NCBI GenBank assembly: GCA_030077755.1
Contig: JAQJZZ010000017.1
Coordinates: forward strand, 186,001-250,000
Length of the DNA stretch: 64,000 nucleotides
DNA from: Filosporella fistucella
Taxonomy: Eukaryota; Ascomycota; Leotiomycetes; Helotiales
Direction of reading: 5' to 3'
Shown here: piece after piece, positions 12,072 to 24,500 of the stretch
Layout: each line of letters opens with the position of its first letter
Position numbering within the stretch: position 1 is the first letter of the stretch
Notes under the pieces: model-generated
The model's input: the letters and a program-made list of their open reading frames with translations, nothing else
What the model was told of the DNA's origin: nothing
The model's database searches: none
Made by a program: the position numbers and the translations under genes

Positions 12072-12829
12072 GTTGATTATATATGGCCTAAGATAAATTT
12101 GATTTTAAAAGAGTGAAATAAACAGAAAGCAATCTTGACAGTTTCTTATATCATTGGCATCAAGTGCCGATGGGGGATACGTAGCAGAAAATAAAAAAGG
12201 GCCGAAGGTGGGAGCTGTCTCCAATGGCATGCCGAAATACAACGTTCCTATACAATATCCTGGCATCCGTGATTTTAGGAAGCAGAAAAATATTTGTGAT
12301 CAACAAGAAGCCTCATAATCGCTGTTGCAGAAACGTTACTGGGGATCCTGACCCCGCACTCCCCTATTTTGAACGAGCAAGTTCGCCGCCTAAGTTCACC
12401 GGTTTGCCGGCGCCAGAGTAACCGTTTTTTTAGTGCTCCCACTTTTGACACTGCCAAAGATGAAGTTAATTCTGTGTTAACTGTATTGTAATTTATTGGC
12501 ATAGTACAATTTTCTCGCTCTTGAATGCTAACGGCGCAGGTCAGATAATGGGGTGACATTATATTCATCCCCTCAAATATTCTGAAGACGATACTCCGAT
12601 TGCAATTGAGCGAAGATCGTTAGAGCATGCACTGTCTTTTTGGCACCAGATATTTACGATCTTGAGAATTCAGATCTGTGATATCAGGATTGCCTTGAAT
12701 TTTGGCAGCAAGCTACCCCCCACATCTGCTTCCTTCGTCATTTTTTCTTATACGTCTATTTTCTTCGGTGTGTCGTGTTTCACCTGTCCAATGCTTGTGA
12801 TTGACACTAGTTGAAAGTCAGATGGATTT
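12072..12829. other. intergenic
   Basis: This region holds the promoter of the minus-strand secreted-protein gene and the 3' flank of the ABC transporter gene. A CCGG-N4-CCGG arrangement occurs near 12400, but there is nothing to tie it to a regulator. No coding frame is convincing. Confidence 0.4.
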
Positions 12830-15800
12830 TCACGAAGCTTTTGAATTGGGGTATACCATTTGATAATACAATCCTCTCTTTCTCAACAATGAAGCGTGGT
12901 TTCCGGTTTCAACAACTTTCCCATCGCCGATGACAAAAATAACATCTGCGTTCTGAACAGTTGCAAGCCGATGAGCTACCACAACCATTGTTCTTCCTCT
13001 TCCGGTTTTCTCAAATACAGCTTGTACTGATCGTTCTGTCTCGGAGTCCAGATTCGACGTAGCTTCATCAAGTAATAATACTCTCGGGTTTCTGATCAAT
13101 GCCCTAGCGATAGCAATTCGTTGTTTCTGTCCGCCAGACAAAGCAACACCCTTAGTACCTACAGCGGTATCATAGCCTTCAGGGAGGGAGACGATAAAAT
13201 CGTGTATCTCGGCATCGCGACACGCCTGGTGAAGTGTCTCGTCCGAGGTGTCGGCACTGGAGACGCCAAGTAAGATGTTCTCACGGATAGAGCCTTCAAA
13301 CAGCGAAGCCTCTTGAGCAACCAGTGATATTGAGTTTCGGTATTCTCTCAGAGAGATCTCATGGATATTTGTATCATGGAACATAATTTTCCCCGAAGTC
13401 GGCTCATAGAATCTGCTGATTGTCAGTGTCGCTCCGCGTCAGGCGGGGTATATATCCATCTACCTTTCCAGAAGTGATATGATACTGGTCTTCCCACATC
13501 CAGAAGGACCAACAATGGCCGCAAATTGACCTTTCTCTATCTGCCCGCTATCAGCCTTTGTCATCCAAAGTGCCAAAAAAAACTTACAACCATGTTCAAG
13601 CCGTTAAGCACCGGGACGTCTCGGGTAGGATACTTGAACCAAACATTTCTCAACTCAATTTTGACACCTTGTGAACCCTTCTCTTCGTCATCAAAGCTAC
13701 GGAAATCGAAGTGGGCTTTGTCGTCTTCAGCCTTTCCCCTCGGTCTCATGCTACGAATCCGATTCGCGGCAGCAGATGCTTGTGCGATGTCTAGAAGTTT
13801 TGTTAGCAATTGAAGGATATGGACAGATAGAATGCCTTACTTGGCCCAAAACTTAGCCATTGACCAGCACTTATACTACCTTGTACCACAGCGAGATATA
13901 CGACAACTGATTCGTCAGCATCTTGCTCCATTGATGGCATCTCACACTCACGGTAATTGAATGGCCAGTATTCGTAACTGGCTAGAAGCTTTCCTCCATA
14001 CCACAATACAAACGCCATACATAACAATGCAATACTGTCACTCATAGCGAAAACAAATGTGGTGAATCTCGCCTTCTGGAACGCCTCTTTGGAATGGTCT
14101 TCCAACAATTTCTCATATCGATCGCAAATCTCCGTCTCTAATGTCAGTGATGAGACTGTTCTAAATGCGCCGATTGACTCCGTGGCGAATTTAGAGCTTT
14201 CTGCAAAGACTTCGTAATTCATCTTCTCGAATTGTGTCTCGTATCGGATTCGAAAGAATCCTGCTGCAAGAATAATCGGCATCGAAGAGCACACCGTGAC
14301 CAGTGTGAGTTTCCATCCGAAATAGAATGATATCGCAATGCAGCCTACCACATTAAAGATAGAGATGAAAACAAAAGCCATGTTGATGCCAAGTAATTGC
14401 TGTAACTGGGTGGGGTCAGTAGCCATTCTTGCAGTCAAGCCACCAATTGAGTTTTCCTCTTCATCATAATATGATATTGGTTTTGAGAGCACATTTACGA
14501 AGTACTCTTTCCGATAAGTTGAAGTGATATGCTTTTGATATGTTAGGCCGGAGCTTTAAACTTAGTTGGCATAATGAATTGGCTTACAAAAGACACCGTA
14601 TTGGACGACCAGCCCAGCACAAAATAACTCACTCCGACCCCTGCTGCTAGAACTGTGAACATGAGACACCACCAATTTGTCTGCTCTTTGAGATATTCTC
14701 CCCAAAAACTGAAAACCGAGATGAGTTTGGCAAACAAGAACGCCTGTATCGGAAACGCGGCTGAAATGTGTTAATGAGGCTATACTTGTAACAATGGTGG
14801 ACTTACCTCCAGCCCCAATCGCGCTCAACAACATAAAAGTATACCAAATCCAGCGTGGCCTCTGCTCCCAAAGCAAACTGCCAAAGCTTCCCATGAAACC
14901 TCGGGTTTGGTATTCTGCCTCCGATTCCATCTTCTCAGCTTCGATTTCCACGCTGAACTTCTCTAGCACGAGCTCCTCTGTGTCCGAACCATCAAAATCA
15001 ATCCAATCCGCCCCAATGAAGTCATCCTCTCCCATCGCCAATTGCTGTGCTGTAGCTAGTCCATAGTACACACCCTCTTTTTCCGCAAGCAAGTTGTCAT
15101 GAGTCCCTTGCTGGACCACTTTTCCCTTTTTCAACACAACAATATTATCTGCTTTCATAATAGTAGAAAGCCTGTGTGCTATAGTGATAGTCGTTCGACC
15201 TTGCGAGACCTTGTCTAGTGCCGCTTGTACAATTTTCTCGCCACGTACATCAATTGCGCTTGTAGCCTCGTCGAGGATTAAAATTTTCGGTTGCTTGACA
15301 ATACTCCTGGCAATTGCTAATCGCTGTCGCTGTCCACCACTGAGTTTGATACCTGCTTCTCCAACAACAGTATCATAGCTCTGGCATTAATTAGTATGAC
15401 ATAGCCACTAGTTCGCACAAACTGAACATACATCTGGAAGACGGCTTATGAATTCATCCGCGAATGCTTCCCTGCAAGCCTTCTCAACCAATTCCCTCTT
15501 CTTTCCCTCCGTCTCATGCTCCCATTCAGTCCCAATTAATCCATACTCAACATTCTTAAATATTGTTTCATTAAAAAGAAATGGTTCTTGCTGAACAAGC
15601 CCAATCTGAGATCTCCACCACTTGAGATCTATCTCATGCAGGGTTTTCCCACCGACTGTTATTGTTCCTGTGCGAAAAAACAATGTCTGCAAGTAATTAG
15701 CAAGTTTTGGATTAATTTGCATAGATCCCCTTACTATAATATTATCTGTCAAGTTCCCATCTAGCTCGTACCATCTCTCAATCAACCCTACAATCGTACT

Positions 15801-17587
15801 TTTACCTGAGCCGGAAGCTCCAACGATGGCAGTCAATTTACCCGCTGGGAAGGTAACACTTAAATCATCCAGTACCTTGATGTCAGGTCTGACTGGATAT
15901 GAAAAGCTGACGTGATCGAGGACAATATCTTCCTGTGATGAAACTTCTGGAGCTTTCACTCCAACAGTTTTTGGCTGAGGTGCATCAATGATGGTGAAGA
16001 AAATGCTTGCTGCACCAGCTGCTCGGGAAGCTGCAGAAACAGGCGCTGCGATGCTACCGATTGACATGGTAATTGTCATGATTGACATCAACACGCTAAT
16101 AACGTTCAGCCAAATGATGGTATATTGTGGTTTTAGGAAACTCACATAATGAGAGTGGTGACACTTGTAATCTGTAATGCCATGTACATTTTTATTGCAT
16201 ACCAGAAGGAGAGAGCAAAGGTTGCATGGATTGCAAAGAAGACTAGTTGGTCGTTTCAGCACTTCAAACTTGATGGAATGAACCCAATTACCTGGTGCTT
16301 GCTGGATTGCTACCAGAGGTGACATTTTCATGCCTCTCCTTTCAGATTCCCCAACCCAGCTCGCATACCTGGCGGCCATCTTGCTCTCAGCCCCGCATGC
16401 AGCCACCATTCTAATAGATCCAAACACTTCGCTCGCGATGCCAGACGACATTCGATCAGCATGCTCTACCTCTTTCATCATTTTGACAAGGAATGGAATT
16501 GTCGCACTGTAAAAGACCACTATAAAAAGGAGCCCGCTGCTCGTTACAAGTGTGAGCAACCAACTATATTTGAAAGCAATGACAAGAGCTGTAATGACAA
16601 GTGAAGTGCTTTGGATAAACATGGATAATCGCTCTGAAATACCGATCTGGAGTATATTTGCCGTTATCGTGATGATTGCCGCTGTTTGCCCAGCTGGTAA
16701 CGCATCAAGGACCGAAATTGGCTGTTTGAATAACGCGCGAAGGTATGCTAGTCGCATAGCTGCTGAGATGCGAATGCTGATCATACGAAAGCCTAGCTTT
16801 GATTCATTGGCATAAGAAGTTGAGAAACCGGTATTTTGAGACTTACAATTGCAACGTAGTCTAGGAAAAGCCTTCCCACGAAGAGGTACACCATGTAAAG
16901 CCTAGGCACAAAGCACATATGAGTGCTTGATATAGATTATGCGAGTATGAACTTACACATATTTATTTATTTCATGAGTGAACATTGCGGGCGTCTCTCC
17001 TGACCATGGAGAATAGAATTTTCCAAATTCGCCGACTAGTTGACCTGGAAATGGTAAGAAAGTGTGAATACCCTCGCACCAACCACTTACCAAATACCAC
17101 GTTCATTAGTGGAAGCGTGACACCTGTACATATCGATGCAAATATTGCTGCCACCAAAAGCAGTCTGTCAGTAAGGGTTGAATAGGAAAATATTCTCTGC
17201 ATTACACATCAATTATTGGCCGAACATATTTCCCTGATGACTCACGGCAAAGTGAAGGAATGCGATTTTGTATTCCGCCTTGCTGAACTCTTTCTTTTTG
17301 CTTTCTTGGGGGGTTGCTGTAGCTTCGGTATGGTTAACAGTGTGTTGCTCAGATTCTGGTGACACGGGAAGTGTTGCAGATGTTGACCATGGATCTGGGG
17401 AGTGTATTTCATCTCCACCAGTGCTTTTGACATCTTCTGATACAGCTGGTAGAGTAGCTGATGTTGACCACGGATTATTCGATGAGTTTGAAGCTGGTCT
17501 ATTAATGTTTCCCTCGTGGTTTTCGTCCTGGCTAGTGATATTATTCTGACTCGCATCCCGAGGAGCAATGCTAGTGGGGTCTGCCAT
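12830..17587 (-). CDS. full-length ABC-B exporter (Pmd1/MDR P-glycoprotein type)
   Basis: Fifteen minus-strand exons: 17246-17587, 17091-17196, 16957-17044, 16847-16901, 16292-16796, 16146-16242, 15735-16095, 15432-15686, 14807-15380, 14588-14760, 13952-14531, 13841-13906, 13588-13790, 13464-13540, 12830-13412. They give 1354 aa, the usual length for TMD1-NBD1-TMD2-NBD2. NBD1 has Walker [10 protein letters not shown] (490-498), the LSGGQRQR signature and [14 protein letters not shown]2 has GPSGCGKT (1146-1153), LSGGQKQR and [11 protein letters not shown]. Both ATP sites look intact. The Ser/Thr-rich N-terminus carries a duplicated PWSTSATLP unit. Two introns (15687-15734 and 13907-13951) are multiples of three without stops and are removed here because family alignment demands it. 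This plasma-membrane efflux pump probably provides self-protection or export for the neighbouring PKS product (inference from position). The start is the ATG at 17587. Confidence 0.92.
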
Positions 17588-18726
17588 TTTCAATTTTGTT
17601 GTTGATAATCATTGACCTGACAACTCAAGCTCATTGCTCTGTATCAGAATTCTGTTAGTGATGAACTAACCTGAGAAACTCCGGCTTCATCCATCTGCCA
17701 GGATAAAATTTTTGATAAGAACAGATTCATGACGAAAGCTGCCGGGAGATCGTCCCGGACAAACTTCCACATTGCGAGACGAGAGGACACCCTCGATCGC
17801 GCGATCCTACATTTCACATGTCAGCTCTGAGATATTCAGGCTGTAGAGCTGCAAGTCATTTCTATATGAGATGCAATGCGACGGGAGTACTTGGAACTAA
17901 GTATTTAATCTATGGGAGATAGCTTAGTCGCCTCAATGCAAGTGCCGCTGCGGACAAGGATCTGGCGAAGAACGTGTGAGTCTCCCTCGCCTCTGCGCCA
18001 CTTTATCCAGCAATCACTGATAAGCTTTATCGGCGTGGTATTAATATATGCGTTTCGACATTGCCCATGCTCGTTCCTTGCAGATGATAAAGACACCGCA
18101 GGGGCTTCCCCACCCCCACCGCAAACCGAACAATTAAAAATGTGCTCGGTACTCCATATCGGGAAATGTTACAGCTGGCGAGACTCGTGGAGAAACAATT
18201 AAAAGATATTTACTTCATTATCCTGTTATGACACTGCGAAACGAGCTCATCTTTTAGGCTCAAGGCCTCTTCCATTTGTCCATACGTATTTCGAATAAGA
18301 ATAGCAGAATGTGATAGGCTGGTATCGGCTTAGGCATTAATAGGTTTCTGAAGAGACTGACCAAAGTTTTGGTGTTACTGAAGGTGTCACAAGGAAAGAG
18401 CGCTTCAAATCTGTCACTATCAAGTAATGGAAACCCTTCCTAATTTAATCAAGAGGGGATTGTTTTACATCACGCAGGTTTAATGGCAGTCTTGCGATCT
18501 ATCATTCGACATTAGAACGAACCATACTAAGCCTTTATGACATCGCGGAGAATCAGCCGGATCTCTGAACGGGAAGTGAAATATTCACTGGGTATGGAGT
18601 CTAAAGTATGACTTAGAAGCCGTAATACAATCTTTTCTTGATCTCGCCTTGTAAACACCAAGTTTATTCCCACGACCCTATTGAAAGGCGGCCCAAAGTT
18701 CCGTCTGCAACAGTAGCAATAGTAAT
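17588..18726. other. intergenic
   Basis: This region holds the ABC transporter promoter (right side of that gene) and the 3' flank of the FSH hydrolase gene, both on the minus strand. Open frames around 17900-18200 are short and lack any domain or splice support. I see no RNA gene. Confidence 0.4.
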
Positions 18727-19655
18727 CTATGACTCAATGTTGGATATCATCAGTCGTACGACATCTCCAAGCTCCCTGACCGTCTCTTTGTCCCTTGGTA
18801 AAGTATGACCTTTGGCGTGATCAAATAGGTAAGCAGTATCCATATCACAGATGTTGTAGAGAGCGATAGAACCTGCCAGATACGGATCCAACGAGCCAAC
18901 TGTAGGTACGTCAGTAAATATCTTGGTTGTACAAACTTGTGTATGCATACTAATGTGACAGGTTGGAATGGTGATGACCAGATCAGACTGATCAGCTAAA
19001 ACAATAGCGTCCAAATCCGGATTCATTGGCGGCCAGCCCGCGAAGAATAGAGCACACTTGAACATGGCTGGAATACCTTGCATTTCTGCTCTCCTCTGCT
19101 CGTGTAGAAGTAAAGTTGCTCCAACAGTCGCACCCTCAGAGTATCCTATCAATCCATCGAATGGTCCGTCTTTTTCCATGATGCGATAGAGATAATCGAT
19201 TGCGTCCTTTGCGCTCTGGTTCCCACAATAATTGCCATCCTCAGTTGTTGGGACTGTACCAATTCCACCTTTCATGAGTTCTCTCATTTGATCTTCGGCA
19301 GTCGCACCTTCTGGGAAGTTTCGAATCCGTTCCAGAACATCACTTCCCCCTTCCTCTACTTTCGCTGGTTCGATGAACCGGAAATATGGTCCGACCCCAA
19401 AGTAATCTTCGAATCCTTCTGGAGGAAATGCTTCAACTGGTCCATGAATGAAATGAAGCTCTGCCGTGTTATCTGATGCCAGTTCTTTGACAAGAGGAGC
19501 TACTGAGTCAACCAGTGCTCAAAAATTTCACATGTGACATTTTACCTAATTGGACTTCAAATTTCTATAAAAAAAGTCAATAACCGTTCGCGGCCAGACG
19601 AGGCCGCACTTACATCTGCGCTTCCATAAGCTCCACATAGACACAAGAATCGCAT
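18727..19655 (-). CDS. FSH1-type serine hydrolase (LovG-like, PKS-associated)
   Basis: Alpha/beta hydrolase of the FSH1 (DUF341) family; LovG, which releases the LovB polyketide, belongs to it. Minus-strand exons 19614-19655, 19546-19564 (19 nt), 18951-19502 and 18727-18899 give 261 aa. The nucleophile elbow is GYSEGA with Ser141, the late catalytic His is in DHAKGHTLPRD, and the family runs PPEGFEDYFGVGPYFRF and SLDPYLAGSIALYNICD are present. The last intron (18900-18950, 51 nt, branch TACTGAC) is stopless and in frame, and removing it restores CHIIGSLDPY. The N-terminal family motif LCLHG reads LCLCG here, replacing the His. The gene sits 1.9 kb upstream of a PKS without a releasing domain, so hydrolytic chain release in trans is the likely role (inference). 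Confidence 0.87.
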
Positions 19656-20784
19656 CTTGAAACTTTACAATTTCGAAATGTCAATCAACAGAATGCGAAA
19701 CCGAAGATAATGAGGCAGATTTGGGAATGACGAGACGATGCATTCAGACTACCACCCACAACAGATAGTGGTTGCGAGTCACTTAAACAACTTCTGAGTG
19801 GGATCAAGCCTTCCACTATTACCTTTGCCACTGTCCAAAACTTAAATATGCCGCCCTGCTCTGGGATACTACCAGACCAAGGCTGGGCAATTTGGCTGTA
19901 TATACCACCAGAAAGCGTCTGTAAATATTCCCATTGCAACCCTATGGTCACGAATAGAGAGCCCCATCAATAACTTAATGTCACGAGAGCACCCGAGTAA
20001 TCCGGTCAGGTTAACATCTAACCAATTTTATCCAAGGAGAGATTTCATCCGAAACAATAAAACCCAATGATCGGAAAGCCGGCTAGAAGAAGCTTGGGTG
20101 GAGTCTCGGCCTTCAGATGAACTTCAGGGTAATAAAATTCGACAGAATTTCGGATAACGAAGGCTGCACTTCTGAAAGAAGTCCAACAAGATCAACACGG
20201 GGATCTTTAGGCTAAGGCAAAGGACCAGGAACCCGCGAAGCTCGAAATTCAGCTAAATCTCAGATAGCAGCCGCAGCACGATATGGGTGCTCGGGTGGCG
20301 CAAAAGACTTTGTGCATTGAGATACGTTCGAGAAGGCTGCTTTCACAGCTCCCCATGAATATTCACGGTTCAGCCTGTTCAGCCGAATGAGATTGTGTCG
20401 CACGAGGGTTTTTCCCGAATTGCCAAGAAGATCGAATCAATAACTGTTATCTCTATAGATCGGTTCAATATGCCTTATCTTCCTGGCAAGAAGGAAGTAT
20501 ATGTTGGTTGTTGGAGAGGTGGGGGTAAAACGAGGTGATAAGAGATATATACCGATGCAGGGCCAGGTTTATATCTAGGATAGGGGTTCGGTTAATTAGC
20601 TTACCTTCTCCAGAAATTCCGGAGGGTACTAGTGCGGAAGAGGCCGCCACGCGTCCTTAACGAAACTTTAATCATACTCCATGCTGCTACCATGTCTTAC
20701 CAGATTTCAACCTTCAAAGTACGTCTTCACCTCCCCTGGATGAGCCATACATGTCACTTACCAGCATAGATTGAGATATTGCTC

Positions 20785-21194
20785 ATGTTCCTGAAGCTCA
20801 CCCTAGTATACTTCTCTGCCTTTTCCCGACTGGCTCAGAGCAAGAACCCCTCCTCCAAGTTCTTCGGAAGCTCTGACCGGTAAGTAGGAGTCTGGGACCT
20901 ACGCTCGATCGAGACACAAAGCTCAGTACAAGGAACAAGCGAATATCAAGCGACTTATGCATTTTCATCAACTCTCGTCAATCTCTTTACAGCCTTCTCC
21001 GTGTCCTTGGGTGCTCACAACAACCCCAGAATCCACGCCAGCTCAGGATGTTAGGGAAATCCCCCGCCGGCGGTATTAAAAGCCCATTGAAAAATCAATC
21101 TGCCGGAAATCCTCCTTCCGCCCAGAAGCAAGCCCTTCCGAAAATACAAGGGAGTTACAATCTTCCAGTTTATGGTTTCAAGCACGCCACTTGA
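20785..21194 (+). CDS. possible small protein with signal-like N-terminus (weak)
   Basis: An ATG at 20785 opens a frame starting MFLKLTLVYFSAFSRLAQS, a plausible short signal peptide. It runs into a good GTAAGT donor at 20880. An acceptor (CTCTTTACAG, ending 20992) continues the same frame to a TGA at 21192-21194, giving 98 aa if spliced (20785-20879 plus 20993-21194). The mature part is Gln/Pro/Ser/Lys-rich with only one Cys and no recognised domain. The intron would be 113 nt. It lies just upstream of the PKS on the same strand and could equally be promoter sequence with a chance frame. Transcript data would decide. Confidence 0.2.
21064..21073. promoter_or_regulatory. perfect CCGCCGGCGG palindrome upstream of the PKS
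   Basis: Ten-base perfect palindrome 450 bp before the PKS start codon, with CCG/CGG half-sites of the sort read by Zn(II)2Cys6 regulators. No such regulator gene is seen in the window, so any binding is speculative. Confidence 0.2.
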
Positions 21195-21523
21195 AGTTCT
21201 TACTAAACCGTTTGTACTCAGACTTTCTACAGCATGCGAGCAAGATGGCGACGATGGTCATGCAGACCACTTTTGGTTTTGATTTCCCTTTCATCCGAAC
21301 TTATTGATTGAGCTCAGGCTATCGATAAAGTTTCCCTCAATTACGACGCGTGTCTGGACAATCCCCAGATTTTCCAAGATTCCAGCGGAGTTTACGAAAA
21401 TGGCTAATTGGATCTTGCACAACGATCGAACTGCATATATCCCGTATGCTTGCACCGTTCAGTCTTAAAACCTCGACTTGGCTGTGTTGTTACCTTCGGA
21501 TTTTGTATTGATACCAGATAGCC

Positions 21524-24500
21524 ATGGCACCTTCAGCTACGACTGCTTGGAATCCGTCCGAAACGGGCCCCATCAGGCCCGCTGAGTCTGGGCGTCCAAT
21601 CAGCCTGGTTTCTGGCAACAATGCTGTACAGGCAACAGGTGATACGAATCTTTGTAAGTATTCCATTCGAATCATGTAGTTCTGAGAGTGTAGTATGGGT
21701 TCCAATAAACTGACGGGCGTTAGATACAACTGGCTATACTCATGGCTTCACCAATGGGTACATCACTGCCAATGTGCAACTAGAAGCCCCAAAAGCAATG
21801 CCAATTGCTATCGTGGGAATGTCATGTCGACTACCAGGCAATGTCTCAACACCACAGGAGTTCTGGGAGCTGTGCTCTCGGGCACGAAGTGGGTGGTCCG
21901 AGATACCGAAGGAAAGATTTGAGAGTTCCAGCTTTCTACATCCAAATCCTGGCAAAGGAGGTTGCTTCAATGCTAAGGGCGGCAACTTTCTAAAGGAGGA
22001 TCTCGGGTTATTTGATGCCCCATTCTTCAGTCTCACCGCGCAAGAGGCCACCTCGATGGATCCTCAGCAGCGAATTCTCCTTGAATGCACATTTGAGGCA
22101 CTCGATAGTGCAGGTATACCGAAGCATGAAATCATTGGCAAAGAAATGGGAGTTTTTATTGGTGGCACTTTCTCGGAGTACGAGTCACAGTTGTTCGCAG
22201 ACACAGAGACGATTCCTATGTACCAAGCCACCGGTAAGATCTGATTTCTTGTCATCTCAGGTGGTTGGCATTAACTCTGGCAGGCTGCGCATTTGCGATG
22301 CAATCTAATAGAATTTCACATTTCTTCGATCTGAGGGGTCCAAGTTTCACCATGGACACTGCTTGTTCGTCCAGTCTTGTTGCATTGCATCAAGCATGCC
22401 AGAGCTTGAGGAATGGCGAGTCTAAATCGGCTATTGTCGGTGGCTGCCACCTGTAAGTCAGGTGATGACGATGCCGCCACAATAGCATCGCTTTCAGATT
22501 ATTGGATGAGTGGTCGCTAACTCTCTTCAGAAATATGCTTCCTGAATTCTGGGTGTCAATGTCAAAATCACGGTATGAATCTCCTTCATTATTTCTTAGA
22601 TCTATTCTAATTTGGACAGACTCTTCTCCGATGAAGGACGCTCGTTTTCATTTGACAGCCGAGGAACCGGGTACGGACGAGGTGAAGGTTGTGGTATTGT
22701 AATATTGAAGCCTCTTGACCAGGCATTGAAAGATAATGATTGTATTCGGTCAGTCATAGTTGCTAGCGGTATCAACCAAGATGGAAAGACACCAGGAATT
22801 ACAATGCCCAACGGAAAGGCACAAGGCACGTGACATCATAATCAGAACAGCATCTACTCAGCTAATTCGTTTCTCAGAGGAACTTATGGAATCGGTATAT
22901 CGTAGCGCTGGTCTCAACCCTAAGGACTGTGGCTACGTAGAGGCTCATGGTACTGGAACCAAGGTAGGAGATCCAATCGAAGCGACGGCTTTGTACAATG
23001 TCTTTGGCGAAGAGCGATCAGCTCGAAATCCACTTTTCATTGGATCTGTGAAATCGAATATTGGCCACTTGGAAGCTGCTTCAGGTTAGTACTATGTGTG
23101 CATGATGCAACTCAGTTTGGTATCTCAACTTTTCTGTAGGAATTATCTCTGTCATCAAAACCGCCATGATGCTGGAACGTGGTTTTATTTTGCCCAACTA
23201 CGACTTCAAGAAGCCGAATGACAAGATTCCATTCTCTAAATGGAACTTAAAGGTAGTTTACATCACTACTGAAGTTGAATCCCCCTTAGCTTACGACTTT
23301 TAGGTGCCTATCAGTCAGCGGCCATGGCCAAGACCAAAAAAGTACGCTAGCGTCAACAACTTCGGATTCGGAGGCACCAATGCCCATGTTGTCCTGGAGC
23401 GCGCACCATTCTTGAAAAAAAACGAACCAGATTCTCCCGAATCTTCGGTGCAGACAAGAAAGGTTTTCGTGCTCTCGGCCAATGACAAGACTGCTTTGGA
23501 AGCGGTGATGAAGAACATCGGCATCTATCTGGAACAGAGGCCTGAAATATTCCAAAGTGATTTGATGGATAATGTCGCATATACCCTGGGACAGCGCAGA
23601 TCACATATGCAGTGGCGTATTGCTATCACAACTGCTTCTTCTTTCGAACTTATTCAAACTCTGAACGGCGGGAAGATCTCCCCCACTCGAGAGACGGATG
23701 CCCCGAGAATTGGTTACATATTTACTGGCCAGGGCGCTCAATGGAACGCTATGGGTCGCGAATTGTATCAGCAATATCCAGTCTTCTCTGAGACTGTAGA
23801 CATGTGTGACAAATTTTTGGCTTCGTTCGGTGCCACCTTTTCTCTTGTCGGTAAGTCTTTTGATACTACAATTGCTTTTAGTGTATACTCACTCGCAGTT
23901 CAGATGAATTGAGTAAAGATTCGAACACAACACTCATCAATGAGGCTCATATCAGTCAGCCTGCTTGTACAGCTATTCAATTGGCTATTACCGACCTCCT
24001 CACATCTTGGGGAATAAAGCCATACGCTGTCACTGGTCACTCCAGTGGTGAGATTGGGGCTGCATACGCAGCAGGTGTTCTATCGCTTGGATCATGTATG
24101 GCTATTTCTTACTTCAGAGGGATCATCACCAAGGAGTTGAAGACAAAATTTCCTCGGCTAAAGGGATCCATGATGGCCGTTGGAGCCTCCAAAGAAGAGA
24201 TCGTGCCTCTTATCGAACAACTAAGTGCCAAGGAAGTCAGAATAGCATGTTATAACAGCCCCATCAGTCTCACCATCTCGGGAGACGAGCCTGCGATTGA
24301 CGAGCTTCAGGCCCTACTCGAAGCCAAAGGAATCTTCAACCGCAAGCTTGCAGTTGATGTGGCTTACCATTCGCATCACATGAAGTTGGTCGCTAAGGAG
24401 TATAAGGATTCTCTTCAATACCTGGAGCCGCCAAAACCTACCCTGGTGAAGTTTCATTCGTCGCTTGTTGGCCATCTGGTGGATGGCACCAAACTCCAGC

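Larger units (their letters stand above)
19656..21523. other. intergenic between FSH hydrolase and PKS (divergent promoters)
   Basis: This 1.9 kb separates the divergent hydrolase and PKS genes and should carry both promoters. It contains a possible small two-exon gene (20785-21194) and a GC-rich palindrome (21064-21073), listed separately. Nothing else is recognised. Confidence 0.5.
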
